NCBI RefSeq assembly: GCF_025562755.1
Contig: NZ_CP103300.1
Span: 5,272,501 to 5,336,500, forward strand
Origin: Endozoicomonas euniceicola
GTDB taxonomy: Bacteria > Pseudomonadota > Gammaproteobacteria > Pseudomonadales > Endozoicomonadaceae
DNA length: 64,000 bases
Direction of reading: 5' to 3'
Part shown: one piece after another, positions 17,946-27,725 of the stretch
Numbering within the stretch: position 1 is the first letter of the stretch
How the letters are laid out: each line of letters starts with the position of its first letter
Notes under the pieces: generated by a model
What the model was told of the DNA's origin: nothing
Seen by the model: the letters and a program-made list of their open reading frames with translations, nothing else
The model's database searches: none
Position numbers and translations under genes: made by a program

Positions 17946-19718
17946 ATGGCGGCACTTCGTACCCTTACTTATGACGCGATTGTTATTGGTGGAGGCGGCG
18001 CGGGTATGCGCGCTGCATTGCAGTTAACTGAGGCAGGTATTAAAACGGCCTGTATCACTAAAGTATTTCCAACCCGTTCGCACACTGTTTCGGCCCAGGG
18101 CGGGATTACCTGTGCGATTGCCAGCTCTGATCCTAATGATGACTGGCGCTGGCACATGTTTGATACGGTGAAGGGCTCTGACTATATCGGTGATCAGGAT
18201 GCCATTGAGTACATGTGTTCCGTTGGGCCAGAAGCTGTGTTTGAGCTGGAACATATGGGACTGCCATTCTCCAGAACGGATGAAGGGCGTATTTATCAGC
18301 GTCCGTTTGGCGGTCAGTCCAAAGAGTACGGAAAAGGTGGACAGGCCGCGCGAACCTGTGCCGCAGCAGACCGAACCGGACACGCCCTGTTACACACTCT
18401 TTACCAGGCCAATCTGAAAGGTGGTACCACTTTCTTTAACGAATGGTACGCCGTTGATCTGGTCAAAAATCAGCGGGGGCAGGTGGCCGGCGTTATTGCC
18501 ATTTGCATAGAGACTGGCGAAACCGCCTACGTTAAAGCCAAGGCTACTGTACTGGCAACAGGTGGTTCAGGCCGAATTTATGCTTCGACCACTAATGCCC
18601 TGATTAATACTGGTGATGGTATTGGCATGGCGTTGCGTGCGGGGTTTCCGATGCAGGATATGGAAATGTGGCAGTTCCATCCTACCGGCATTTATGGGGC
18701 TGGCGTTCTGGTCACCGAAGGTTGCCGTGGTGAAGGGGGCTACCTTATCAACAGTGAAGGTGAGCGTTTTATGGAACGCTATGCGCCGAATGCCAAGGAC
18801 CTGGCAGGTCGGGATGTAGTCGCCCGTTCCATGATTATTGAGATTCTCGAAGGTCGTGGCTGTGGCCCGGATAAAGACCACGTACTGCTGAAGCTTGATC
18901 ATCTGGGTGACGAAACCCTGAACCTGCGCCTGCCGGGTATCTGTGAACTGTCCAAAACCTTTGCCCATGTTGACCCGGTGAGTGCGCCGGTTCCTGTGGT
19001 TCCTACTTGTCACTATATGATGGGGGGCATTCCAACCAATATTGGTGGTCAGGCGCTGTTCCCTGATGGCAAAGGTAATGATCAGGTGGTGGATGGCCTT
19101 TACGCTTGTGGAGAGGCGGCCTGTGTCTCGGTTCACGGTGCCAATCGTCTTGGTGGTAACTCGCTGCTTGACCTGGTGGTGTTTGGTCGGGCAGCCGGGT
19201 TGCAGATTGAAAAGAGCCTGAATGAAGGTTTTGACTCAGTCGATGCGTCCGACAGTGATATTGAAGCGGCACTGTCCAGGCTTGATCGCCTTAATTCCAG
19301 CCAGTCCGGTGAAAAAGTTGCAGAGCTCAGAACCGAATTGCAAAACACTATGCAGTTGTATTTCGGTGTATTCCGCGAAGGTAACAGCATGCAGGAAGGT
19401 CTCAAAAAGCTGGATGAACTCGGAGAGCGGATGCAGAACATTCATCTGCAGGACAAGAGTCAGGCCTTTAATACGGCCAGAATTGAAGCTCTGGAGCTTG
19501 AGAACCTTTATGAGGTAGCTTGCGCCACAGCAGTCTCTGCGGAAGAACGCAAAGAGTCCCGGGGCGCCCATGCCCGGAATGACTTTACCGAACGAGATGA
19601 CGAAAACTGGCTGGTTCATTCGGTTTACTATCCGACAGACAGGGGGGTGGGTAAACGTCAGGTGAACTTTGCTCCCACATCGATGGAAGCGTTCCCGCCC
19701 AAGGCAAGAACGTACTAA
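17946..19718 (+). CDS. sdhA: Succinate dehydrogenase flavoprotein SdhA
   Basis: Catalytic subunit of complex II; oxidises succinate to fumarate with covalent FAD. 590 residues, normal length. Seen: the dinucleotide fold GGGGAGMRAALQL (near 17-29), the FAD-linking His in SHTVSAQGG (about 45-53), the substrate loop HPTGIYGAGVLVTEGCRGEGG and the catalytic Arg region ERYAPNAKDLAGRDVV. The C-terminus DRGVGKRQVNFAP is also conserved. It is cytoplasmic, bound to SdhB. Confidence 0.97.
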   Translation: MAALRTLTYDAIVIGGGGAGMRAALQLTEAGIKTACITKVFPTRSHTVSAQGGITCAIASSDPNDDWRWHMFDTVKGSDYIGDQDAIEYMCSVGPEAVFELEHMGLPFSRTDEGRIYQRPFGGQSKEYGKGGQAARTCAAADRTGHALLHTLYQANLKGGTTFFNEWYAVDLVKNQRGQVAGVIAICIETGETAYVKAKATVLATGGSGRIYASTTNALINTGDGIGMALRAGFPMQDMEMWQFHPTGIYGAGVLVTEGCRGEGGYLINSEGERFMERYAPNAKDLAGRDVVARSMIIEILEGRGCGPDKDHVLLKLDHLGDETLNLRLPGICELSKTFAHVDPVSAPVPVVPTCHYMMGGIPTNIGGQALFPDGKGNDQVVDGLYACGEAACVSVHGANRLGGNSLLDLVVFGRAAGLQIEKSLNEGFDSVDASDSDIEAALSRLDRLNSSQSGEKVAELRTELQNTMQLYFGVFREGNSMQEGLKKLDELGERMQNIHLQDKSQAFNTARIEALELENLYEVACATAVSAEERKESRGAHARNDFTERDDENWLVHSVYYPTDRGVGKRQVNFAPTSMEAFPPKARTY

Positions 19719-19737
19719 GGGGAGGCAAAGGATAGTT

Positions 19738-20442
19738 ATGTTAGTAAGTGTCTATCGCTATAATCCGGAAACGGATGTCAGGCCTTTTATGCAGGATTAT
19801 CAGATAGAGATTCCGGAAGGCAAAGACCTGATGGTGCTTGATGTCCTTAACCTTCTGAAAGAGCAGGATCCGACTCTGGCTTACCGGCGCTCCTGTCGGG
19901 AAGGGGTGTGTGGTTCCGATGGCTTAAGTATCAGCGGAACGAATGGCCTGGCGTGCATCACACCTCTGTCTGAAGCCACCAGAGGAAAACGTCTGGTTCT
20001 GCGCCCGTTGCCGGGACTGCCTGTTATACGTGACCTGGTGGTCGATATGGGACAGTTCTACAAGCAGTATGAAAAGATCAGACCCTATCTGATTAATGAT
20101 CAGCCGCCCCCTGCGATTGAACGTTTGCAGTCGCCGGAAGATCGGGAAAAGCTTGACGGACTGTATGAATGCATACTCTGTGCCTGCTGTTCAACAGCCT
20201 GCCCGTCCTTCTGGTGGAATCCTGACAAGTTTGTGGGGCCTTCTGGTTTGTTGCAGGCCTACCGCTTTCTGGCAGACAGTCGTGATACCGCTACTCAGGA
20301 ACGTCTGGCTGAACTGGATGACCCGTTCAGTGTATTCCGGTGTCGGGGTATTATGAACTGTGTCAGTGTTTGCCCCAAAGGGCTGAATCCGACAAAAGCC
20401 ATAGGACATATCCGACAGATGCTTTTTAACAACGCCACTTGA
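19738..20442 (+). CDS. sdhB: Succinate dehydrogenase iron-sulfur subunit SdhB
   Basis: Carries electrons from SdhA to the membrane subunits through three Fe-S clusters. The 2Fe-2S ligands lie in CREGVCGSDG and the following LACI, the 4Fe-4S ligands in CILCACCSTACP, and the 3Fe-4S ligands in CRGIMNCVSVCPKGLNP. The ATG at 19738, after a clear GGGGAGG, gives 234 residues. An in-frame start at 19669 inside sdhA would add 23 unrelated residues and is rejected. 19 nt separate it from sdhA. Confidence 0.96.
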   Translation: MLVSVYRYNPETDVRPFMQDYQIEIPEGKDLMVLDVLNLLKEQDPTLAYRRSCREGVCGSDGLSISGTNGLACITPLSEATRGKRLVLRPLPGLPVIRDLVVDMGQFYKQYEKIRPYLINDQPPPAIERLQSPEDREKLDGLYECILCACCSTACPSFWWNPDKFVGPSGLLQAYRFLADSRDTATQERLAELDDPFSVFRCRGIMNCVSVCPKGLNPTKAIGHIRQMLFNNAT

Positions 20443-20690
20443 AGGCGGTTTCGCTGTTAGTGAATTCAGGTAGAAATTGTATTTTTTTATTGCAATTTGT
20501 ATCTACAATAGAGCGGGATTATTCGAAGGTGGAGCTGGTTATATACATAGCTCTGCCTCTAGTTTACTCTTGGATACCTGCCGGTTGTGTGACCAGTTTT
20601 TTGTGAACGGCCGGTAAGTTTTACCAGCAGGGGCGGCCAGCATAGTGTTGGTTAAGTAAGTTTTTGCCCCAGATATACGGGGTGCAGACC

Positions 20691-23522
20691 ATGCAAGAAG
20701 GTGTGATGCAGCAAATGTGGGCGACGTCTCATATTGCCGGGGGAAATGCTGCATACGTCGAGGAGTTGTACGAGCTTTACCTGCGAGACCCAAACGGTGT
20801 CTCACAAGAGTGGCGTGACTATTTTGAAAAGCTTCCACAGGTAAATGGTGGAAGCCCGGATGTGCCACATTCAACCATTCAGGAAAATTTCATCCTGATG
20901 GCCCGGCAGCATCAGACAACTCGCCCAATAGCTGCCAGCACAGTATCCAGTGATCATGAACGAAAACAGATTCAGGTTCTGCGCCTGATCAGTGCCTACC
21001 GAATTCGTGGACATCAACAGGCGCGTATTGATCCATTGGGTATATTGAAAAGGGAAAAGTTCCCGGATCTGACCCTTGAATATCACGGCCTTTCTCAGGC
21101 TGATCTGGAAATCGAGTTTCAGACCAGCACCATTTTTATTGGCAAAGAACGGGCAACGTTGCAGGAAATCACTGCGGCGCTGGATGCTACCTATTGTGGT
21201 GCGGTGGGTGTTGAGTACATGCATATTGTCAACACGGAAGAGCGCCGCTGGTTCCAAAGCCGTATGGAGAGTGTCAGAGCGCGGCCTGAAGTAGGCAGAG
21301 AAGCCCAGCTGCATCTGCTTGAACGTCTGACGGCTGCAGAAGGATTGGAAAAATATCTTGGCACCCGTTACCCCGGTACTAAACGTTTCGGCCTTGAAGG
21401 TGGTGAAGCGTTGATCCCTATGCTGGATGAAATGATTCAGAGGGCGGGCACCTACGGAGCCAAGGAAATCGTTATTGGCATGGCGCACCGTGGTCGTCTG
21501 AATGTTCTGGTGAATATCCTTGGCAAAAATCCTTCTGAACTGTTTGATGAGTTTGAAGGCAAGAAAATGGCCGACAGTGGCTCTGGTGATGTGAAGTATC
21601 ATCAGGGTTTTTCGTCTAATGTTATGACGCCGGGTGGCGAGGTGCATCTGGCGCTGGCTTTTAACCCTTCGCATCTGGAAATTGTCGCGCCGGTGGTCGA
21701 AGGTTCAGTACGGGCTCGACAGGACCGGCGTCACGATGATGTTCGGGGTCAGGTGATTCCCGTTTCCATTCACGGTGATGCAGCGTTTGCCGGACAGGGT
21801 GTGGTGATGGAAACCCTGCAGATGTCCCAGACCCGTGCATACAGTACCGGTGGTACAGTCCATATCATTATTAACAACCAGGTTGGCTTTACCACCAGTC
21901 GTCGGGAAGATGCCCGTTCTACCGAGTACTGTACCGATGTCGCCAAAATGGTAGGTGCGCCAATTCTTCACGTGAACGGTGATGATCCGGAAGCGGTTCA
22001 GTTTGTGACTAAACTGGCGCTGGATTACCGTATGGAGTTCAAGCGGGACGTGGTCATTGATATGGTCTGCTATCGTCGCCGCGGGCATAACGAGGCGGAT
22101 GAACCCTCCTCAACTCAGCCAATGATGTACCAGACGATTAAAAGCCATACCACGACTAGAGACTTTTACGCTGAAGCTCTGGCTGGGCAGGGAGTCATCA
22201 CTGCTGAAGCTGATAAGGAGCTGGTTAATAGCTATCGCGCTGCACTGGACAACGGTGAGCATGTTGCCAAGGCGCTGGTTAAAGAACCTAACAAGGAACT
22301 GTTTGTTGACTGGACCCCTTATCTTGGACACGAATGGACCGCACGCCATGATACCAGGGTAGCACTGGGCAACCTGCAGGAGCTGGGCCAGCAACTGTGC
22401 GAAATTCCTGAAGGCTTTGTGTTGCAGCGTCAGGTCAGCAAAATTATCGACGACCGTCGTAAAATGGCCGCCGGGGCGTTGCCTATTAACTGGGGCTGCG
22501 CGGAAGTGCTGGCTTATGCCTCTTTGTTGAAAGAAGGGCACCCTGTTCGCATCACTGGTCAGGATGTTGGACGTGGAACATTCTCCCATCGTCATGCTGT
22601 GCATCATAACCAGAAAGACGGCAGCGCACTGGTCCCTCTGGCCAGGCTGAGTGAAGACCAGCCTCCGTTCCAGATATGGGATTCACTGCTGTCTGAAGAA
22701 GCCGTTCTGGCTTTTGAGTATGGCTATGCCACCACCACGCCGGGGGCGCTGGTGGTCTGGGAAGCCCAGTTTGGTGATTTTGCCAACGGTTGTCAGGTGG
22801 TGATCGATCAGTTTATTACCAGTGGTGAACACAAGTGGGGGCGTCTGTGCGGTCTGACTATGTTGTTGCCCCATGGGTATGAAGGGCAGGGGCCGGAGCA
22901 CTCATCTGCCCGGCTGGAGCGATATCTGCAATTGTGTGCCGAGCATAATATTCAGGTGTGTGTACCGACCACTCCTGCACAAGTGTTCCACATGCTGCGA
23001 CGTCAGATGTTAAGGCCGCTGCGCAAACCTTTGATTGCTTTTACTCCCAAGAGCCTGCTAAGACACAAACAGGCCATTTCAACGCTGGAAGATCTGGCAG
23101 AAGGTGGGTTCCAGACTGTTATCCCTGAAGTGGAAGTGCATAAACATTCTGATGTGCGCCGGTTGATCCTTTGCAGTGGCAAGGTTTATTACGATCTAAT
23201 CGACAAACGACGTAATGATGAGATTAATGATACCATCGTCGTGCGTATTGAGCAGCTTTATCCATTCCCGCAGGACGATCTGGATGAGTTAATCATCCAG
23301 TATCCAAACCTTGAGCATGTTGTCTGGTGTCAGGAGGAACCTATGAACCAGGGAGCCTGGTATTGTAGTCAGCACCACATGCGTCGTTCTGTTGCCCGAC
23401 TCAGTGATCGTTTAACGCTTAAATATGCAGGGCGAGATGCTTCTGCGGCACCTGCATGCGGCTATATGTCCAAGCATGTAGAAGAGCAGCAAAAACTGGT
23501 AAATGACGCGTTTACGGTATAA
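20691..23522 (+). CDS. sucA: 2-oxoglutarate dehydrogenase E1 component SucA
   Basis: Thiamine-diphosphate-dependent decarboxylase of the 2-oxoglutarate dehydrogenase complex. 943 residues from the ATG at 20691, whose product starts MQEGVMQQMW and aligns with the E. coli N-terminus; the frame extends 9 codons further up. Conserved segments include FGLEGGEALIPMLDE, IGMAHRGRLNVLVN, the HGDAAFAGQGVV and NNQVGFTT cofactor-binding region, and RRGHNEADEPS. The gap of 248 nt after sdhB may hold an additional promoter. It acts with SucB and Lpd encoded next. Confidence 0.97.
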   Translation: MQEGVMQQMWATSHIAGGNAAYVEELYELYLRDPNGVSQEWRDYFEKLPQVNGGSPDVPHSTIQENFILMARQHQTTRPIAASTVSSDHERKQIQVLRLISAYRIRGHQQARIDPLGILKREKFPDLTLEYHGLSQADLEIEFQTSTIFIGKERATLQEITAALDATYCGAVGVEYMHIVNTEERRWFQSRMESVRARPEVGREAQLHLLERLTAAEGLEKYLGTRYPGTKRFGLEGGEALIPMLDEMIQRAGTYGAKEIVIGMAHRGRLNVLVNILGKNPSELFDEFEGKKMADSGSGDVKYHQGFSSNVMTPGGEVHLALAFNPSHLEIVAPVVEGSVRARQDRRHDDVRGQVIPVSIHGDAAFAGQGVVMETLQMSQTRAYSTGGTVHIIINNQVGFTTSRREDARSTEYCTDVAKMVGAPILHVNGDDPEAVQFVTKLALDYRMEFKRDVVIDMVCYRRRGHNEADEPSSTQPMMYQTIKSHTTTRDFYAEALAGQGVITAEADKELVNSYRAALDNGEHVAKALVKEPNKELFVDWTPYLGHEWTARHDTRVALGNLQELGQQLCEIPEGFVLQRQVSKIIDDRRKMAAGALPINWGCAEVLAYASLLKEGHPVRITGQDVGRGTFSHRHAVHHNQKDGSALVPLARLSEDQPPFQIWDSLLSEEAVLAFEYGYATTTPGALVVWEAQFGDFANGCQVVIDQFITSGEHKWGRLCGLTMLLPHGYEGQGPEHSSARLERYLQLCAEHNIQVCVPTTPAQVFHMLRRQMLRPLRKPLIAFTPKSLLRHKQAISTLEDLAEGGFQTVIPEVEVHKHSDVRRLILCSGKVYYDLIDKRRNDEINDTIVVRIEQLYPFPQDDLDELIIQYPNLEHVVWCQEEPMNQGAWYCSQHHMRRSVARLSDRLTLKYAGRDASAAPACGYMSKHVEEQQKLVNDAFTV

Positions 23523-23585
23523 ATATTCGTCTTGCGTCGTTCAAATTGAAAGACGCAGGCAGGTCAAATACTCCAAGGGATCATT

Positions 23586-24824
23586 ATGGCCATTGAAATA
23601 AAAGCCCCTACCTTTCCCGAGTCCGTCGCAGATGGTGTTGTAGCGACCTGGCATAAAAAGCCAGGAGAAGCCTGTAGCCGGGATGAACTTCTGGTTGATA
23701 TCGAGACCGATAAAGTGGTTCTGGAAGTTGTTGCCCCGGCGGATGGAGCATTAACAGAAATTATAAAAAATGAAGGCGATGTGGTTCTTGGAGAAGAACT
23801 GATTGCGCGGTTTGAAGCGGGTGCAGTCGCTGAAACAATCAATGAAACAACCAAAGAGACGGTTGCAGAACCTGAAGCTGTCTCAGTGACCACTGCTGTG
23901 CAGGAACCTGTCCTTAGTCCTGCTGCGCGCAAAATGGCGGATGAAAAAGGCTTTAATCCGACCGATATTGCCGGAACGGGTAGGGGGGGAAGAGTCACCA
24001 AGGAAGATGTGATGCGTCATGCAGAACAGAGTCCGGTTGCCAGTCCTGCGGCTGTTGCTACTGTCCCTAAGGTGGAGAGTGCTACCCCTGAGGTAGAAGC
24101 CACTTCTCCGGTGTTTGCCGGTGACCGTGTGGAAAAACGGGTGCCCATGACAAGGCTTCGAGCCAAGGTGGCTCAGCGACTGGTAGGCGCTCAGCAAACC
24201 GCAGCGATGCTGACCACGTTCAACGAGGTCAATATGAAGCCGGTTATGGAGTTGCGGAGTCGTTACAAGGATCAGTTTGAAAAACGCCACGGAGTTCGGC
24301 TCGGCTTTATGTCGTTCTTTGTAAAAGCCTGTACTGAAGCACTTAAGCGCTTCCCGGCTGTGAACGCTTCGATTGATGGTAATGATATTGTTTATCATGG
24401 CTATCAGGATGTTGGTGTGGCGGTATCCAGTGACCGGGGGCTGGTTGTTCCGATTCTGCGTGATGCTGAAGCCATGAGTCTGGCTGATATCGAAGCAAAA
24501 ATCCGTGAGTACGGGCAGAAAGCTCAGGCAGGCAAGCTGGGTATTGAAGATATGACGGGGGGGACTTTCACTCTGTCTAATGGTGGTGTTTTTGGTTCGC
24601 TACTCTCCACCCCGATTCTGAACCCACCCCAGTCAGCTATTCTTGGCATGCACAAAATTCAGGAGCGCCCGATGGCTGTTAATGGGCAAGTGGAAATTCT
24701 GCCTATGATGTATCTGGCGCTATCCTACGACCATCGTTTGCTGGATGGCAAAGAGGCTGTTACCTTCCTTGTGACTATCAAGGAATTACTCGAAGATCCT
24801 GCACGGATACTGCTGGAATTATAA
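23586..24824 (+). CDS. sucB: Dihydrolipoyl succinyltransferase SucB (E2o)
   Basis: Core subunit of the 2-oxoglutarate dehydrogenase complex; transfers the succinyl group to CoA. Domains in order: a single lipoyl domain with the lipoylated lysine K43 in VDIETDKVVLEV; a Pro/Ala/Val/Glu-rich linker; the peripheral subunit-binding domain (LSPAARKMADEKG, about 107-140); and the catalytic domain ending with the active-site motif YDHRLLDGKEAV. 412 residues, AAGGGA before the ATG. One lipoyl domain and sequence type favour SucB over the pyruvate E2. Confidence 0.97.
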   Translation: MAIEIKAPTFPESVADGVVATWHKKPGEACSRDELLVDIETDKVVLEVVAPADGALTEIIKNEGDVVLGEELIARFEAGAVAETINETTKETVAEPEAVSVTTAVQEPVLSPAARKMADEKGFNPTDIAGTGRGGRVTKEDVMRHAEQSPVASPAAVATVPKVESATPEVEATSPVFAGDRVEKRVPMTRLRAKVAQRLVGAQQTAAMLTTFNEVNMKPVMELRSRYKDQFEKRHGVRLGFMSFFVKACTEALKRFPAVNASIDGNDIVYHGYQDVGVAVSSDRGLVVPILRDAEAMSLADIEAKIREYGQKAQAGKLGIEDMTGGTFTLSNGGVFGSLLSTPILNPPQSAILGMHKIQERPMAVNGQVEILPMMYLALSYDHRLLDGKEAVTFLVTIKELLEDPARILLEL

Positions 24825-24850
24825 GTTTTAGCTGGAATTATAAGTTGTAG
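24813..24850 (+). repeat. 19-bp tandem duplication at the sucB stop
   Basis: ctggaattataagttttag (24813-24831) is repeated as ctggaattataagttgtag (24832-24850), 18 of 19 identical. The first copy contains the last sucB codons and the TAA; the second lies in the spacer before lpd. It looks like a recent slippage or duplication event. Confidence 0.85.
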
Positions 24851-24909
24851 AACAGTGAGTGGATGACTGTTTCGGCAGTCACCACATTCATTTGCTTGGA
24901 ATAGAAATT

Positions 24910-26349
24910 ATGGCAAATCAGTTCGACGTCGTCGTTATTGGAGCAGGGCCAGCGGGTTATGTTTGTGCTATTCGCGCCGCTCAACTGGGATTAAAAACCG
25001 CTTGTATTGAGAAGTGGTCAGACGACAAGGGGAAAACATTACTGGGGGGCACCTGCCTTAATGTTGGGTGTATACCTTCCAAGGCGCTGCTGGACAGTTC
25101 ACACAAGTTCGTTGAGGCACAGAAAGACTTTGCCCTTCATGGCATCAAGCATGAAGGGGTTGAGATAGATGTGCCGAAAATGCTTGCCCGTAAAGACAAA
25201 ATCGTTAAGACCCTGACCACTGGTGTCGGTGGTCTGTTCAAGGCTAACGGGGTGACCCTGCTGGAGGGCGCGGGTAAGGTTCTGGCTGCGAAACAGGTGG
25301 AGTTGACCAAAGGAGATGGCAGTGTAGAAATTATCGAAACCGCTAATGTGGTGATTGCAACTGGCTCTCGCCCGATCGACATACCACCGGCTCCGGTTGA
25401 TAACGATCTGATTGTTGATTCAACCGGTGCGCTTGAATTCAGCGAAGTACCAAAGCGCCTTGGTGTTATTGGTGCGGGTGTGATTGGTCTGGAACTGGGT
25501 AGTGTCTGGGGGCGTCTGGGGTCTGAGGTTGTGGTTCTTGAGGCTCTGGATCAGTTTCTGGCTGCTGCGGATCAGCAGATTGCTAAAGAGTCCATGAAAA
25601 TCTACAAAAAGCAAGGGCTGGATATTCGTCTTGGCGCTCGGGTGACGGGTTCTGAAATCAGGGGTAAGGAGGTTCATGTCACTTATGTTGACAGTGAGGG
25701 CAATGAAACTTCAATCGTTTTCGATAAGCTCATTGTCGCTGTAGGTCGTCGTCCTTACACTGAGGCTCTGCTGGCTCCCGGCAGTGGCGTCAATCTGGAT
25801 GAACGCGGTTTTATTTTTGTCGATGACCACTGTGCAACCGATGTACCTGGTGTCTATGCTGTCGGCGATGTCGTCCGGGGGCCAATGCTTGCCCATAAAG
25901 GCAGTGAGGAAGGCGTGATGGTTGCCGAAATCATTGCTGGCCAGAAAGCTCAGATGAACTATGATCTGATTCCGTCAGTTATTTATACTCATCCCGAAAT
26001 TGCCTGGGTTGGAAAGACTGAGGAAGAAGTCAAAGCGGAAGGTAGTGAATACAAAGTCGGAACTTTCCCATTTGCTGCCAGTGGCAGAGCTTTGGCGGCT
26101 AATGAAAAAGACGGAATGGTGAAAGTGATCGCTGATAAAGTGACAGACCGTATTTTGGGTGTTCACGTGGTTGGCCCCAGTGCGGCAGAGCTGGTTCAGC
26201 AGGGCGTTATTGCAATGGAGTTCGCTGCCAGCAGCGAAGACCTGGCTTTGACCATTTTCTCTCACCCGACGTTAAGCGAAGCTTTGCATGAAGCGGTACT
26301 GGCTGTGGATGGTCATGCCATTCATATTGCTAACCGCAAGCGACGTTGA
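24910..26349 (+). CDS. lpd: Dihydrolipoyl dehydrogenase Lpd (E3)
   Basis: FAD-dependent enzyme that reoxidises the lipoyl groups of SucB with NAD+. 479 residues from the ATG at 24910 (product starts MANQFDVVVIG). Seen: FAD-binding GAGPAGYVCAIRA, the redox-active disulfide GGTCLNVGCIPSKALL, the NAD-binding GAGVIGLELGSVWGRLG, the second FAD motif VYAVGDVVRGPMLAH, and the C-terminal His-Glu pair in HPTLSEALHEA. Location between sucB and sucC follows the pattern of pseudomonads and relatives. A longer in-frame start at 24859 lacks conservation. Confidence 0.96.
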   Translation: MANQFDVVVIGAGPAGYVCAIRAAQLGLKTACIEKWSDDKGKTLLGGTCLNVGCIPSKALLDSSHKFVEAQKDFALHGIKHEGVEIDVPKMLARKDKIVKTLTTGVGGLFKANGVTLLEGAGKVLAAKQVELTKGDGSVEIIETANVVIATGSRPIDIPPAPVDNDLIVDSTGALEFSEVPKRLGVIGAGVIGLELGSVWGRLGSEVVVLEALDQFLAAADQQIAKESMKIYKKQGLDIRLGARVTGSEIRGKEVHVTYVDSEGNETSIVFDKLIVAVGRRPYTEALLAPGSGVNLDERGFIFVDDHCATDVPGVYAVGDVVRGPMLAHKGSEEGVMVAEIIAGQKAQMNYDLIPSVIYTHPEIAWVGKTEEEVKAEGSEYKVGTFPFAASGRALAANEKDGMVKVIADKVTDRILGVHVVGPSAAELVQQGVIAMEFAASSEDLALTIFSHPTLSEALHEAVLAVDGHAIHIANRKRR

Positions 26350-26466
26350 TCATTTGATATAAATACTGGAGTTGCTTTTTTCAGTCTGACTGGCTCCTGG
26401 TGCATAGCTCCATTGACTTTGGCGTGTTGTGCAGGCTAGAAAGAACGAAGTGACAAACGGGATAAT

Positions 26467-26498
26467 GCAGGGCCTGCCTATTTTCAGGCAGGTACTGC
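26467..26498 (+). other. Hairpin upstream of sucC
   Basis: Stem cctgcct / aggcagg (26473-26479 with 26486-26492) plus outer gcag / ctgc pairs. No T-run follows, so it is not a standard terminator. It may stabilise or separate the lpd and sucCD parts of the message. The 209-bp lpd-sucC spacer otherwise shows no gene. Confidence 0.5.
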
Positions 26499-26558
26499 AT
26501 TTCTAATCATGGCTGTTCTAATAACAATAATTTTAACAACAACAATGGTAGTGTCAGT

Positions 26559-27725
26559 ATGAATCTCCACGAATATCAAGGTAAGCAACTGTTTGCTGAG
26601 TATGGGCTGCCTGTATCTAAGGGTATCGCCGCCGACACGCCGAAAGAGGCTGTGGCTGCAGCAGACATAATTGGTGGCGACAAGTGGGTTGTCAAAGCTC
26701 AGGTTCATGCCGGCGGTCGTGGCAAAGCGGGCGGCGTAAAGCTGGTAAGTAGCCGGGATGAAATCCGGGCATTTGCAGAACAGTGGCTGGGTAAGAATCT
26801 TGTCACCTACCAGACCGATGAAAACGGTCAGCCGGTCAGTAGAATTCTGGTAGAAAGCTGTACCGATATTGATCAGGAACTGTACCTGGGTGCAGTGGTT
26901 GATCGTTCCAGCCGTCGTATTGTTTTTATGGCCTCCACTGAGGGTGGCGTTGAAATTGAGAAGGTAGCCGCTGAAACTCCTGAAAAAATTCTCAAGGCGG
27001 TTATTGATCCGCTGGCTGGTGCGCAGCCTTACCAGGGGCGTGAGTTAGCTTTCAAACTTGGTCTTAAAGGTGATCAGGTTAAGCAGTTCACCAAAATCTT
27101 TCTCGGACTGGCCCGGTTATTCCAGGAAAACGACCTGGCACTGCTCGAAATTAATCCGCTGGTGATTACATCCGAAGGTAATCTTCACTGTCTTGATGCG
27201 AAAGTGGTGATTGACGGTAATGCCATGTATCGGCAGCCCAAGCTGAAAACCTTTCATGACCCTTCTCAGGAAGACCCCAGAGAAGCCCATGCTGCCCAGT
27301 GGGAATTAAACTATGTTGCCCTGGAAGGCAATATTGGTTGCATGGTCAATGGTGCAGGGCTGGCCATGGGCACCATGGATATTGTTAAGCTGCATGGTGG
27401 CGCTCCGGCAAACTTCCTTGATGTTGGTGGTGGTGCGACTAAGGAACGAGTCAGTGAAGCGTTCAAGATTATTCTTTCAGACGATAGTGTAAAAGCGGTT
27501 CTGGTCAACATTTTTGGTGGCATCGTTCGCTGCGATCTGATTGCGGATGGCATTATTGGTGCGGTTAAGGAAGTCGGTGTTGATGTGCCCGTGGTGGTTC
27601 GGCTAGAGGGTAACAATGCCGGGCTGGGCGCGCAGAAGCTGGCTGACAGTGGTCTGGACATTATTGCGGCAACCAGTTTAACAGAGGCTGCTCAGCAGGT
27701 TGTTACAGCAGCGGAGGGTAAGTAA
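26559..27725 (+). CDS. sucC: Succinyl-CoA synthetase beta subunit SucC
   Basis: With SucD converts succinyl-CoA to succinate, forming ATP or GTP. 388 residues, the standard length. N-terminal MNLHEYQGKQLFAEYGLPVS, the ATP-grasp lysine region KWVVKAQVHAGGRGKAGGVK, the Mg2+/nucleotide segment LLEINPLV, and the C-terminal GNNAGLGAQKLADSGLDI are all conserved. Its TAA overlaps the sucD ATG by one base, so the subunits are made together. Confidence 0.97.
   Translation: MNLHEYQGKQLFAEYGLPVSKGIAADTPKEAVAAADIIGGDKWVVKAQVHAGGRGKAGGVKLVSSRDEIRAFAEQWLGKNLVTYQTDENGQPVSRILVESCTDIDQELYLGAVVDRSSRRIVFMASTEGGVEIEKVAAETPEKILKAVIDPLAGAQPYQGRELAFKLGLKGDQVKQFTKIFLGLARLFQENDLALLEINPLVITSEGNLHCLDAKVVIDGNAMYRQPKLKTFHDPSQEDPREAHAAQWELNYVALEGNIGCMVNGAGLAMGTMDIVKLHGGAPANFLDVGGGATKERVSEAFKIILSDDSVKAVLVNIFGGIVRCDLIADGIIGAVKEVGVDVPVVVRLEGNNAGLGAQKLADSGLDIIAATSLTEAAQQVVTAAEGK

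Noticed and set aside
20477..20509. Promoter before sucA (TTGTAT / TACAAT)
   Set aside because: The spacing of the two boxes is 21 bp and other pairings are no better, so it is not listed as a promoter.
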